Notes under the pieces: model-generated
What the model was told of the DNA's origin: nothing
Database searches by the model: none
The model's input: the letters and a program-made list of their open reading frames with translations, nothing else
Shown here: positions 45,502-53,615 of the stretch, piece after piece
Layout: every line of letters begins with the position of its first letter
Numbering within the stretch: the stretch's first letter is position 1
Position numbers and translations under genes: made by a program
Source: Peptoclostridium litorale DSM 5388
GTDB lineage: Bacteria > Bacillota > Clostridia > Peptostreptococcales > Peptostreptococcaceae
DNA length: 64,000 bases
NCBI RefSeq assembly: GCF_900141635.1
Contig: NZ_FSRH01000013.1
Coordinates: forward strand, 1 to 64,000
Direction of reading: 5' to 3'

Positions 45502-46248
45502 CTAGTATTCAACACTTAATAAACAAAGTGCTCCTGCACTAGCTTTATGACCTACATCATTCATATCCTTAGATTTAAAAGCTTTCTCAATTGTATTCAT
45601 AGGCAATTGACCAAGCCCCACTTGAATTAGTGTACCTACTATTAATCTTTCCATGTTTAATAAGAATCCATTTGCTGTCATAGTAATGATAATTTCATTT
45701 CTAGTTTCTCTTACATCAATAGAATCTATTTTTTTAATTGATTTTTTTGTTTTCTTATTAGTAGTAAATGCTAAGAAATCATGTTCACCTACAAGCTGCT
45801 CTGCAGCTTTTTTCATTTTATCTACATCTACTGTTTGATTCATTAAGTTAACATATTGTCTCTCAAACAAAGGACGATTAGGAGCATTTTTTTTCCATAA
45901 ACGATACTCATAAGTTGCACTTCTCATTAAATATCTGCTATGAAATCTTTCATCAACCATTTCTACTGATAGTATAATAATATCATCAGTTAAATATTTT
46001 TCGAAATAATCAAATATGTCTTCTTCATCTAAACGACTATGTGGTGCCGTAAAATTAACAATTTGTCCTTTAGCATGTACCCCCGCATCAGTACTGACTG
46101 CACTAATAACCTCTACTTCTTCTTCATAAAGCTTTGATAATATTAATTCTAACTTACCTTGAATACTCTTTTCTAATTTACCTTTTGATTTATTATACCC
46201 TGTATATTTTCTACCATCATAAGCTATAATCATCTTATAGTTTTGCAT
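45502..46248 (-). CDS. TruA-like tRNA pseudouridine synthase, divergent
   Basis: 248 residues of the TruA family, which makes pseudouridine in the tRNA anticodon arm. The catalytic Asp is 54 in S-T-D-A-G-V-H-A; canonical TruA has G-R-T-D-x-G-V-H-A, so the conserved Arg is Ser here (residue 52). The F-L-L-N-M-E-R-L-I-V-G-T-L segment near 195-207 has Glu where TruA usually has V/M-R. AGGAGG site upstream. AT-rich, between two att-like repeats. A second, standard truA elsewhere in the genome is to be expected. Substrate may differ from normal TruA. Confidence 0.88.
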   Translation of the reverse strand: MQNYKMIIAYDGRKYTGYNKSKGKLEKSIQGKLELILSKLYEEEVEVISAVSTDAGVHAKGQIVNFTAPHSRLDEEDIFDYFEKYLTDDIIILSVEMVDERFHSRYLMRSATYEYRLWKKNAPNRPLFERQYVNLMNQTVDVDKMKKAAEQLVGEHDFLAFTTNKKTKKSIKKIDSIDVRETRNEIIITMTANGFLLNMERLIVGTLIQVGLGQLPMNTIEKAFKSKDMNDVGHKASAGALCLLSVEY

Positions 46249-46446
46249 TTGAGTCCTCCTTTTTCTAAATACTAATCAATACATTTTATCATAGAATGAA
46301 ATAGGTTTATATATGCAACCTTTATTTCTGAAGATGCTTTATCCTGTTCTCTCCCTTTAGTAAAAAATCACTCATTTCAATTAATTACACTCCTAGTTAT
46401 ACAATTTTCCTGGCAAAACCCTTGATTTAGCTTGTTTTTAAAGAAG

Positions 46447-46477
46447 ACCTCAGTTACTTGTGATACGGCTCACCCTT
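46447..46477 (-). repeat. att-like repeat A, within the rlmH 3' end
   Basis: The minus strand reads GGTGAGCCGTATCACAAGTA then A (G-E-P-Y-H-K-stop, real end of rlmH), followed by CTGAGGTC. It is the chromosomal member of the three repeats. Confidence 0.78.
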
Positions 46478-46933
46478 GTTTATCCTAAAGCTTCTGTAAA
46501 CCTGCTCAAGCAGTATTACCCTCATTAACTGGTGGGGGAATGTCATCTTCGAAAACGAAAGTGCATAATTTGACCTTTCCAGCACGTCTTTTGATAGCCC
46601 TATCGAGCCTCCTATTATGAATGTTATGTCGCTCTTTCCCGTAACCGCCAGATTTTCAAGCTTGTCTGCAAGCTCTTCCGACGAGAGCATATTGCCGCCT
46701 ATCTCAAGCGTTATGACATATGAACTGTCCTTGACCGCCGAGAGTATCTTTTCGCCCTCCTTGTCTCTCACCATCTGGGCCTGCTTTTCGCTCATGTTCT
46801 CAGGGGCCTTTTCATCAGGTATTTCGTTTACCGAAAGCTTGCAGTACTTCGAAAGCCTCTTTGAAAACTCCTCTATTCCAAGCTTCAGATATTTTTCCTT
46901 TATCTTCCCAACCGCCACTACGTTTATGTTCAA
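46454..46933 (-). CDS. rlmH: 23S rRNA (pseudouridine-1915-N3)-methyltransferase
   Basis: 159 residues, standard length of RlmH, a SPOUT methyltransferase that methylates pseudouridine 1915 in helix 69. The SPOUT knot is at the C-terminal half: [11 protein letters not shown] (near 103-113), and the end [11 protein letters not shown] is conserved. TTG start at 46933; the family begins at this residue. It is intact although its last codons form an integration-type repeat. A structured region lies just upstream. Confidence 0.95.
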   Translation of the reverse strand: MNINVVAVGKIKEKYLKLGIEEFSKRLSKYCKLSVNEIPDEKAPENMSEKQAQMVRDKEGEKILSAVKDSSYVITLEIGGNMLSSEELADKLENLAVTGKSDITFIIGGSIGLSKDVLERSNYALSFSKMTFPHQLMRVILLEQVYRSFRINKGEPYHK

Positions 46934-47048
46934 ATCCTTTCCGCCTTTCCATGTTTATAGTGTCTCTTATGCTTATATTTTCATGCTTCGCATATGCCCA
47001 AATTATTTGCCCTCGCAGTTATATTCCCGCTAATTCATCGCATGCAAA

Positions 47049-47245
47049 AGGACTCCGCGTTGGATAACTCGGACCGTTTTTATGGAGTTTTGAAGTATTT
47101 CTAATCGAAATGAGGCTGCCAAGCCGATGGAAACTTTGACTGTCTGAGCATAGCGAGTTTCAAACGTTTCCCGGCGAGCCGCATTCATAAGATTTTAGAA
47201 ATACCAAAACGTAAGATTAACGGCCGTTTATCCAACCAGAGTCCT
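47049..47245. ncRNA. Candidate structured RNA, ~200 nt, strand uncertain
   Basis: Nested helices close the whole segment: AGGACTC/GAGTCCT (47049-47055/47239-47245), TTGGATAA/TTATCCAA (47060-47067/47228-47235), CCGTT/AACGG (47074-47078/47219-47223), GTTTTG/CAAAAC (47087-47092/47205-47210), GTATTTCTAA/TTAGAAATAC (47095-47104/47195-47204), and an inner arm with GGAAAC/GTTTCC near 47129 and 47166. No reading frame is supported. Size and clostridial context would fit the raiA RNA motif, but I cannot verify that. The rest of 46934-47322 shows nothing. Confidence 0.6.
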
Positions 47246-47322
47246 CGTAAATATTTGTCCTATGTTATAATTCAAACTCAATGACATTAAATATCTGTAA
47301 ATTTTAGTCCTTTTGCAAAAGT

Positions 47323-47982
47323 CTATTCAGCCTTTTCAAGCTCCATAAGCATGAGCTGCCCATACTCGTTCTCATAATACACTATGCTTACATTCGACCC
47401 GTCCTCAATACTGTCCAGTCTCTCTCTGGTCTTCTCGTCAAGCCTGAATGCATTGAATTCACCATCGACCTTTATCTCTATCGAATTGTTGTCTATCTGG
47501 CCCGTGAGCACTCCTGCGGCCTCTTTTATAAGGTCTATCTGCTCATATGCATCTCCATCTGTTTTTTCAACTCTGAAGCTTTGAATGTCCGAATTGACCT
47601 TGATCAAAGCAAACGGATAGCTTATAACCTGAGCTGCGGCCTCGCCCGGGGATTTTTCTGCAACCTCTATAATTATTGAACCGTCAGTCCCTTTGACCGA
47701 TTCGATGTCCACTGAATAGCCCGCAGTGCTTTTTTCTCCCATCAAAACGGCAACATATGAATGGCCTTCCTCTGGATAAACTATGTATCCCCTGTTTTTC
47801 TTTGCCGCCTCTACCATCTGGCTCAAATGATCAGGCAGGCTATCCATATCGCTTATTACTTCAAATTCAACCTTTGTATCCACAGTTTCATCAGGAGTGC
47901 CGTTTCCGTTTGTATCGTCGCATCCCGTGAACACGACCAGCATGAGCAATATTGCCATGAATAGTCCCAATATTTTTTTCAT
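47323..47982 (-). CDS. PrcB-domain lipoprotein
   Basis: 219 residues. Lipoprotein signal with F-T-G-C (Cys near 20). The middle has a PrcB_C-type domain: G-Y-I-V-Y-P-E-E-G-H-S-Y-V-A-V-L-M-G near 65-82, then T-A-G-Y-S-V, then Y-P-F-A-L-I-K-V near 122. In treponemes PrcB belongs to a protease complex; in clostridia these are secreted proteins of unknown role. The C-terminal ~65 residues look like a small beta domain. Own promoter likely (an htrA terminator lies upstream). Confidence 0.8.
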   Translation of the reverse strand: MKKILGLFMAILLMLVVFTGCDDTNGNGTPDETVDTKVEFEVISDMDSLPDHLSQMVEAAKKNRGYIVYPEEGHSYVAVLMGEKSTAGYSVDIESVKGTDGSIIIEVAEKSPGEAAAQVISYPFALIKVNSDIQSFRVEKTDGDAYEQIDLIKEAAGVLTGQIDNNSIEIKVDGEFNAFRLDEKTRERLDSIEDGSNVSIVYYENEYGQLMLMELEKAE

Positions 47983-48146
47983 AGTATCCCCCCTTAAATT
48001 TTAACCGAAGCTTTATTTCACAGCTTATAAGATTTTGCTCTAGTAGTACAATTGTCTTTGTATCACTAATTTATAACTAATTTAAAATTGCCAATCCCTT
48101 TCCTTTATCTTCTCATTTTTTCACCCCAAATTCAACGTATTAATTG

Positions 48147-48180
48147 AAAAGGCAGATGGATATTATCCATCTGCCTTTTT
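48147..48180 (-). terminator. Terminator of the murA-walJ-htrA operon
   Basis: AAAAGGCAGATGGATA (48147-48162) pairs exactly with TATCCATCTGCCTTTT (48164-48179), with A- and T-runs. It starts ten bases after the htrA stop. Confidence 0.9.
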
Positions 48181-48189
48181 GTATTTTAT

Positions 48190-49263
48190 TTAAAAGGTGA
48201 CTTCTATCTCCTTTTCCTGGCCGTCTCTTATCACTTTGACTTTCACGCTATCTCCAGACGAGTATTTGTAGAGCTCCCTTATGAGGTCTCCCATTATCTT
48301 TATGTCCTTGTTTCCTATTTTAACTATTATATCTCCATTTTGCATCCCTGCACTTGCCGCAGCGCTTCCCGCAGAAACCTCAACTACATAAAGCCCATCA
48401 TCCACTGAAAGATCTGTTCCCGTAGCCCTTTCGAACCTTGAGACCTCGACTCCCCTTATTCCAAGCAGCACTCTTTCAAATTCGCCTTTTTCTATGAACT
48501 GGTTGACTATGGGCGTAGCCATGTTTATAGGTATTGCAAATCCAAGACCTTCCGCAGTCTGTATCTTTGCAGTGTTTATTCCTATCACCTGTCCCTTTGA
48601 GTTCAAAAGCGGCCCGCCGCTGTTTCCAGGGTTTATTGTGGCATCAGTCTGTATAAGATTTTCTATAGTCTGGTACTGGTCTATCTGTATGCTCCTGTTG
48701 AGTCCGCTTATTATCCCCTGAGTGAGCGATCTTTCAAACTCAAGCCCAAGCGGGTTTCCTATGGCCATAGCTATGTCCCCGACTTCAACATTGTCGCTGT
48801 CCCCAAGTTCAGCAGGAATAAGTCCCTGCTTTTCAACCTTTATGACAGCCAGATCAAGCACTGTGTCGTACCAAAGCACTGATGCCTTTTCATTCGAACC
48901 GTCATCAAACAGAACGTTCACATCCTCGGCCTTTCCATCTCCTATGACATGTGCATTCGTAAGTATGTATCCCCTTGAATCGACTATGACCCCGGTTCCA
49001 ACGCCGCTTGTCTTTCTGGCTCCATAAAAGAAATCCTCCTGAACGGTTACTGTGGTTATACCTACAACTGAAGGCATGGCCTTTTTGGCTACTGCCTTGT
49101 ATATTGTTGAATCCTTCGGCATTTCCGTTACTACTATCTCTCCGGACTCCGCCTGGCCTTTGATATCACCCAGGAAATAATCCGGCATAGCATAAAATAC
49201 TGTATAAAGGGTCAAAAGGCAGCCCACAACGGCTCCTATAAGGCCCGTAAAAAATCTGCTCAT
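48190..49263 (-). CDS. htrA: HtrA-type S1C serine protease
   Basis: 357 residues. N-terminal membrane anchor (about 5-27), trypsin-like domain with catalytic H105 (T-N-A-H-V), D137 (L-D-L-A-V-I) and S215 (G-N-S-G-G-P), then one PDZ domain at about 260-350. Degrades or refolds damaged proteins at the outer face of the membrane. Last gene after murA and walJ (27-base gap). Standard member of the WalRK neighbourhood. Confidence 0.95.
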   Translation of the reverse strand: MSRFFTGLIGAVVGCLLTLYTVFYAMPDYFLGDIKGQAESGEIVVTEMPKDSTIYKAVAKKAMPSVVGITTVTVQEDFFYGARKTSGVGTGVIVDSRGYILTNAHVIGDGKAEDVNVLFDDGSNEKASVLWYDTVLDLAVIKVEKQGLIPAELGDSDNVEVGDIAMAIGNPLGLEFERSLTQGIISGLNRSIQIDQYQTIENLIQTDATINPGNSGGPLLNSKGQVIGINTAKIQTAEGLGFAIPINMATPIVNQFIEKGEFERVLLGIRGVEVSRFERATGTDLSVDDGLYVVEVSAGSAAASAGMQNGDIIVKIGNKDIKIMGDLIRELYKYSSGDSVKVKVIRDGQEKEIEVTF

Positions 49264-49289
49264 GAAAAAATCAACTCCTCTAATTGTGA

Positions 49290-50078
49290 TTAAATACTAT
49301 GGACAGGAGAAGCTTCCTGCCTTTTCAAAACTCTTATGTTCACGCTTTCATCAAGCCCGTTCATTTTAAGCGTTCCTATGGCTGTTTGATATGCAAGCTC
49401 CGGAAAATTATTTTCCCTGCTGAGGTGGGCAAGGAGAATGTTTTCCACGCCTTCCTTTGCAAGTTCCACGCAAAACATGGCTGCATCGTCATTTGAAAGG
49501 TGGCCGCTTTGCGACAGTATCCTTCTTTTCAGGTGGTATGGATACGATCCCATTTTAAGCATTTCAACGTCGTGATTTGATTCAAGCACCACAAGCGAAG
49601 AACCATGAAGCTCTTTTTTCATGTCCTGGCATATGTGCCCCGTGTCGGTGGCTATCGAAATCTTTTTATCCCCGCTGCATATGCTATACCCCACGGGATC
49701 GGCCGCATCATGGTGTATCTTGAAAGGCTTCACCCTGAAATCCCCAATGCCCACGCCTTTTTCATTTTCAAACAGCCTTACATTATTTTCAGACATTTTA
49801 CCCATCTTGTCCTTCATGCTTATCCATGTTTTTTCATTTGCATATATGGGTATGTCATATCTTCTCGAGAGTATGCCCGCGCCCTTTATATGGTCTACAT
49901 GTTCATGGGTTATGAATATGGCCATTACGTCTTTGATGTCTTTTCCTATGCTCTGCAGGTTGTTTTCTATCCTCTTGCCTGAAAGCCCTGCATCTATGAG
50001 TATACTGCCCCCATCACTCCCTACATAGTGGCAGTTGCCGCAGCTTCCGCTAGCCACAGATGCATAGTTAAAAGTCAT
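49290..50078 (-). CDS. walJ: WalJ/YycJ-type metallo-beta-lactamase fold hydrolase
   Basis: 262 residues. Metal motif T-H-E-H-V-D-H (near 56-62), then D near 142 in A-T-D-T-G-H, and a final H in L-L-A-H-L-S-R. WalJ is a nuclease-like protein linked to coordination of DNA replication and cell division in Firmicutes; the exact substrate is not settled. Overlaps the murA stop by 11 bases. Confidence 0.9.
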   Translation of the reverse strand: MTFNYASVASGSCGNCHYVGSDGGSILIDAGLSGKRIENNLQSIGKDIKDVMAIFITHEHVDHIKGAGILSRRYDIPIYANEKTWISMKDKMGKMSENNVRLFENEKGVGIGDFRVKPFKIHHDAADPVGYSICSGDKKISIATDTGHICQDMKKELHGSSLVVLESNHDVEMLKMGSYPYHLKRRILSQSGHLSNDDAAMFCVELAKEGVENILLAHLSRENNFPELAYQTAIGTLKMNGLDESVNIRVLKRQEASPVHSI

Positions 50079-51339
50079 CTTTGCTTTCCTCGCCTATTCT
50101 CTCTATTTTGCCCCCAAGACCTCTTATCTTTTCAAGTATGTTCTCATACCCTCTGTCTATGTGCTGGATGTTTTCTATTTCAGTCTTTCCTTCAGACATT
50201 AGCCCAGCTATTATAAGCGCTGCACCGGCTCTAAGATCTGAAGCCTTTACGCTCGCTGCCGAAAGCTCTTTGGGTCCCTCTATTATGACAGTCCCGTTTT
50301 CAAGCTTTATTCCCGCACCCATTCTGTTTAGTTCGTCAACATGGCCGAACCTGCTTTCAAATATGGTTTCAGTGACTATAGATGTTCCCGCGCATTTTAA
50401 AAGAAGCGGGGTCATAGGCTGCTGCATGTCAGTCGGAAATCCCGGATATACAAGGGTTTTTATGTTGACGCTGCAAAGGTTTTCATTTCCTATTATCCTT
50501 ATCGAATCGTCATACTCCTCAACCGTCACTCCCATCTCCCTGAGCTTAGCGCTCACTGGCTCCAGGTGAAGCGGTATTACGTCCTTCACAAGCACGTCTC
50601 CGCCTGTAGCCGCAGCCATTGCCATGTATGTTCCTGCCTCTATCTGGTCTGGGATCACAGTATATTCGCATCCCGCGAGCTTTTGAACACCTTTTATCCT
50701 TATTATGTCCGTACCCGCACCTATGACCTTGGCTCCCATTGCATTCAAGAAGTTTGCAAGGTCGACCACATGGGGCTCCTTTGCGGCATTTTCTATAACT
50801 GTTGTTCCATTTGCCAAAACGCTTGCAAGCATTACGTTCATTGTCGCGCCAACGCTGACAACATCCATGTATATGTCGCATCCGTCAAGGCTATTCGCAC
50901 TTACATCTATAACGCCGTGTTCAAGGTTCATATGGCCTCCAAGGGCCTCAAATCCCTTTTTATGCTGGTCTATTGGCCTTGTGCCTATTTCACACCCTCC
51001 CGGATATGCCACCCTGGCTTTTTTGAATCTGGCAAGGCCCGCTCCGAGCAGATAGTATGAAGCTCTAAGCTTTTTTGCCATTTCAAACGTGGCGTCACAT
51101 TCTTTTATGCCCCTGGTGTCTATGTAAGCACTGCCCTCTTCAAATTTAACCTGTGCACCCATCTGCTGCAGCATTTTGCAAAGCAGCCGAATATCGCTTA
51201 TATTCGGAAGGTTGTTTATCCTGAATTCCCCGCTTGCAAGTATGCACGCCGGCAGTATTGCCACTGCGGCGTTCTTGAATCCGCCTATCTTTACCTGTCC
51301 TGTAAGCCTTGCTTTTCCATCTACTATAAATTTTCCCAT
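50068..51339 (-). CDS. murA: UDP-N-acetylglucosamine 1-carboxyvinyltransferase
   Basis: 423 residues, first committed step of peptidoglycan synthesis. K22 in F-K-N-A-A and the fosfomycin-binding C116 in G-G-C-E-I-G-T-R-P-I-D are present. Slightly unusual near the start: V-K-I-G-G-F-K-N-A-A instead of the common G-A-K-N-A-A, so this may be the second (MurA2/MurZ-like) paralogue. First gene of murA-walJ-htrA. AGGTG site upstream. Confidence 0.93.
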   Translation of the reverse strand: MGKFIVDGKARLTGQVKIGGFKNAAVAILPACILASGEFRINNLPNISDIRLLCKMLQQMGAQVKFEEGSAYIDTRGIKECDATFEMAKKLRASYYLLGAGLARFKKARVAYPGGCEIGTRPIDQHKKGFEALGGHMNLEHGVIDVSANSLDGCDIYMDVVSVGATMNVMLASVLANGTTVIENAAKEPHVVDLANFLNAMGAKVIGAGTDIIRIKGVQKLAGCEYTVIPDQIEAGTYMAMAAATGGDVLVKDVIPLHLEPVSAKLREMGVTVEEYDDSIRIIGNENLCSVNIKTLVYPGFPTDMQQPMTPLLLKCAGTSIVTETIFESRFGHVDELNRMGAGIKLENGTVIIEGPKELSAASVKASDLRAGAALIIAGLMSEGKTEIENIQHIDRGYENILEKIRGLGGKIERIGEESKDDF

Positions 51340-51411
51340 TATATCACCTTTTTAATTTTTTTGACTACTTTAAATTATATCAAATTTTAAAGGTTTTGCA
51401 AATTTTAAAAC

Positions 51412-51442
51412 AAAAAAGCCCCTGAATCTATAAATCAAGGGC
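51412..51442 (-). terminator. Terminator of the walRK operon
   Basis: GCCCTTGA on the minus strand (51442-51435) pairs with TCAGGGGC (51425-51418) with one G.T pair, followed by six T. The hairpin includes the yycI stop codon, and separates the wal operon from murA. Confidence 0.75.
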
Positions 51443-52213
51443 GGAAACATATTTTTCTGTTCCGTCAGATAGTGTTATCCTCCAGGCTGGAAATGCCTTT
51501 GCAGTTTTAGTATTCCTTATTTTCATGTCCTCGCCGAGATTGAAATAATATCCCAGCCTTACATCCTCTATTATACTCCCCTCGTCAAGCTGTGCATAAA
51601 GCTTTACAACCGCCTCAAGCGGAGTTATGACTTCTTTTCTTTGAAAATTTCCATCTACGGCATCCATCCAAAGTCTTTCTATTCTCACGTCTCCATTTGG
51701 ATAAAAATAAAACTTCATATAGCTTTTTTCAAGGAAGTACTCACCGTATCGCGATGAATACGTCACCTCAATCGCATTTCCATCTTTTTTGACATGCTTG
51801 AGCATCATATTGCCTTTGTCCAGACTATATTTTTTTATGAACTCTTCTGAATAATCCTTCGCCGCCTGGTCATCATATCCTATGTGCTCGTCTTTTACCA
51901 CTATGAGGAGCTTCTTGCCGTTTACAACGTCCAAATCCGCATTTTTCCCGGTCAAGAGCTCCTTGAAAATTTCCGAGTCGACAAATTCATATTTTATCGT
52001 CACCGGTCCAAGCCTTGGAAGCTTTTCAGGCAGCTTTGCATCTAAAACGACATCTTTTTTTTGAAGTAGGCTGTCCACATACTCCCTGTAGTCACTGCCT
52101 TCAAATGATTTCGGGATGTCTCTTGAACTGTTGGCATACAAATTGTAGCCCAAAAACACATTCGTCACTAAAAATGCAATTATAAGAACTACTTTAGATT
52201 TTGCCCAATCCAT
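51428..52213 (-). CDS. yycI: WalI/YycI, WalK regulatory membrane protein
   Basis: 261 residues. One N-terminal membrane helix (about 7-25), then an extracellular part with Y-E-F-V-D near 75 and the C-terminal P-A-W-R-I-T motif. YycI and YycH act together at the membrane on WalK. Overlaps yycH by 20 bases. Recognition rests on order, topology and the end motif. Confidence 0.85.
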   Translation of the reverse strand: MDWAKSKVVLIIAFLVTNVFLGYNLYANSSRDIPKSFEGSDYREYVDSLLQKKDVVLDAKLPEKLPRLGPVTIKYEFVDSEIFKELLTGKNADLDVVNGKKLLIVVKDEHIGYDDQAAKDYSEEFIKKYSLDKGNMMLKHVKKDGNAIEVTYSSRYGEYFLEKSYMKFYFYPNGDVRIERLWMDAVDGNFQRKEVITPLEAVVKLYAQLDEGSIIEDVRLGYYFNLGEDMKIRNTKTAKAFPAWRITLSDGTEKYVSALDL

Positions 52214-53600
52214 AGTTTAATATCTCTCCCGTATATGCATCAAATATATAATTTTGGCCTTCCATGTAAAAGCACCATGCAGGTGTGAACACATTCGTAT
52301 CCGCCAAAAAATATACAAGTTCAACCGACTTTATTCTTCCCAATATGTTCGTTGAAACCTCGTCATTTTTGCCTTTTTCCATATTGATTTCGAATTCTCT
52401 TTTTAGGAAGTCGAAATTGTCATTTAGTATCGTCTGAGGGCTTAGTATATCGTTTTTAGAAAACAGATTCACAGTCATATTGTCCTCTATGCTTTTTATG
52501 TTGCTTTGATATGAATACACGCTGTCTCCTGCAACAGTTATGGCTATGTCTTCTATGCTGCTGTCATATGACTTAAGCTTTAACCCTTCAATGTTATACG
52601 AAAACACAAATTCATATGCGTCTTTCCCGTATATTTGAGACTTCTCAACCTTGTTTAAATTCATTTCCGACGGCTTGACTCCCAATTTACTTGCAAAGTC
52701 TACAGCCTTTGCAATTGCATCATTCTGATTTATTCCTGAACCTTTTATCGTTTCGTCCAGATACTCAATCGCCCCATCCGGCTGCATTCTGAGAACCCGC
52801 TCTCCAAATCCATATATGAACGTATTGGCACCGCCTGTTTCAACAATACGGTTTACAAAGTCATATTTTTCGCCGAATATGTTCTTTGCCATTTGAACCA
52901 CTCTGCCCTCGTTTTCAATCTGGACAGAATTTCTACCCCTGAAATACAGGTACTTATAGCCGGACGCATCTACCGGCATGAGCACATCACTATCCACTGG
53001 AAAAAGTGTGCTCATCATATAGTATCTCACTAAATTTCCCTGCTCAAGCTCGCTTTCAAGCTGCTGAACTATTTGTGATTTTTCTATTTTTGTCCTTTCC
53101 ATTCTGACAGCATTTCCGTCTGACAGTAAAAAATATATGCCGCTGTCGTCAACCAGTGGTATTATTATGGATTCTATTCCGTCATATTTGTCCAGTTTAC
53201 TTTTTTCAAGTCCCAGCGCACTGGTAAAAAAGCTCCCGCTTATATCAAACGGAAGCTTGATTTCAACTGACTTTAGCTGCTTTAGCTCCTGACTTTCATT
53301 AAAATCCTTTTCACTTACCTGCATAGTATTGGCAATTCCATTTTTTAGCATCTGCCTGAGCTCTTTCCAGTATTCAATCCGGCCTTCTATAACCTCTATA
53401 TTGTTACCGCCTCCGCCTCCAAAATGGACAAATATGCGTTCCGGCTGGAGCACCATGTCTAAAGCCTTGTTGGCATCTATCCTTCCAAAGGTGTTTTCGC
53501 TGCTTTTATAGTCTATTATATTAAGGTTGAGCCCTGTCAGCACTATACTTGTCATAAAAAGAAACGTCAACAAAATTGTCTTCAGTTTTTCCCTGGACAT
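52194..53600 (-). CDS. yycH: WalH/YycH, WalK regulatory membrane protein
   Basis: 468 residues from the ATG at 53600 (AGGAG nine bases upstream; an in-frame TTG at 53609 touches the site). One helix at about 8-26, then a large outer domain. The F-G-G-G-G-G-N-N segment near 57 is unusual. C-terminal segment has F-T-P-A-W-C-F-Y, typical of YycH. Works with YycI to modulate WalK. Confidence 0.85.
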   Translation of the reverse strand: MSREKLKTILLTFLFMTSIVLTGLNLNIIDYKSSENTFGRIDANKALDMVLQPERIFVHFGGGGGNNIEVIEGRIEYWKELRQMLKNGIANTMQVSEKDFNESQELKQLKSVEIKLPFDISGSFFTSALGLEKSKLDKYDGIESIIIPLVDDSGIYFLLSDGNAVRMERTKIEKSQIVQQLESELEQGNLVRYYMMSTLFPVDSDVLMPVDASGYKYLYFRGRNSVQIENEGRVVQMAKNIFGEKYDFVNRIVETGGANTFIYGFGERVLRMQPDGAIEYLDETIKGSGINQNDAIAKAVDFASKLGVKPSEMNLNKVEKSQIYGKDAYEFVFSYNIEGLKLKSYDSSIEDIAITVAGDSVYSYQSNIKSIEDNMTVNLFSKNDILSPQTILNDNFDFLKREFEINMEKGKNDEVSTNILGRIKSVELVYFLADTNVFTPAWCFYMEGQNYIFDAYTGEILNYGLGKI

Positions 53601-53615
53601 ATAAAGCAACTCCTG

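Larger units (their letters stand above)
44265..46477 (-). mobile_element. Tandem SCC-like cassette island at the 3' end of rlmH
   Basis: Three direct repeats of the last rlmH codons, at 46447-46477, 45210-45240 and 44265-44295, divide this stretch into two cassettes of about 1.2 and 0.95 kb. Each carries one gene on the rlmH strand: TruA-like and RluF-like pseudouridine synthases. Both are clearly more AT-rich than the genes around them. The inner two repeats are bounded by inverted repeats of the AAAACCG / CGGTTTT type. In staphylococci, SCC elements integrate at exactly this place with Ccr serine recombinases and have such ends. No recombinase gene is present here, so these would be passive cassettes or relics. 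Confidence 0.72.

Noticed and set aside
44058-46477. Ccr-type or other recombinase gene within the rlmH island
   Set aside because: Only two genes fit and both are pseudouridine synthases; no serine or tyrosine recombinase frame is present.
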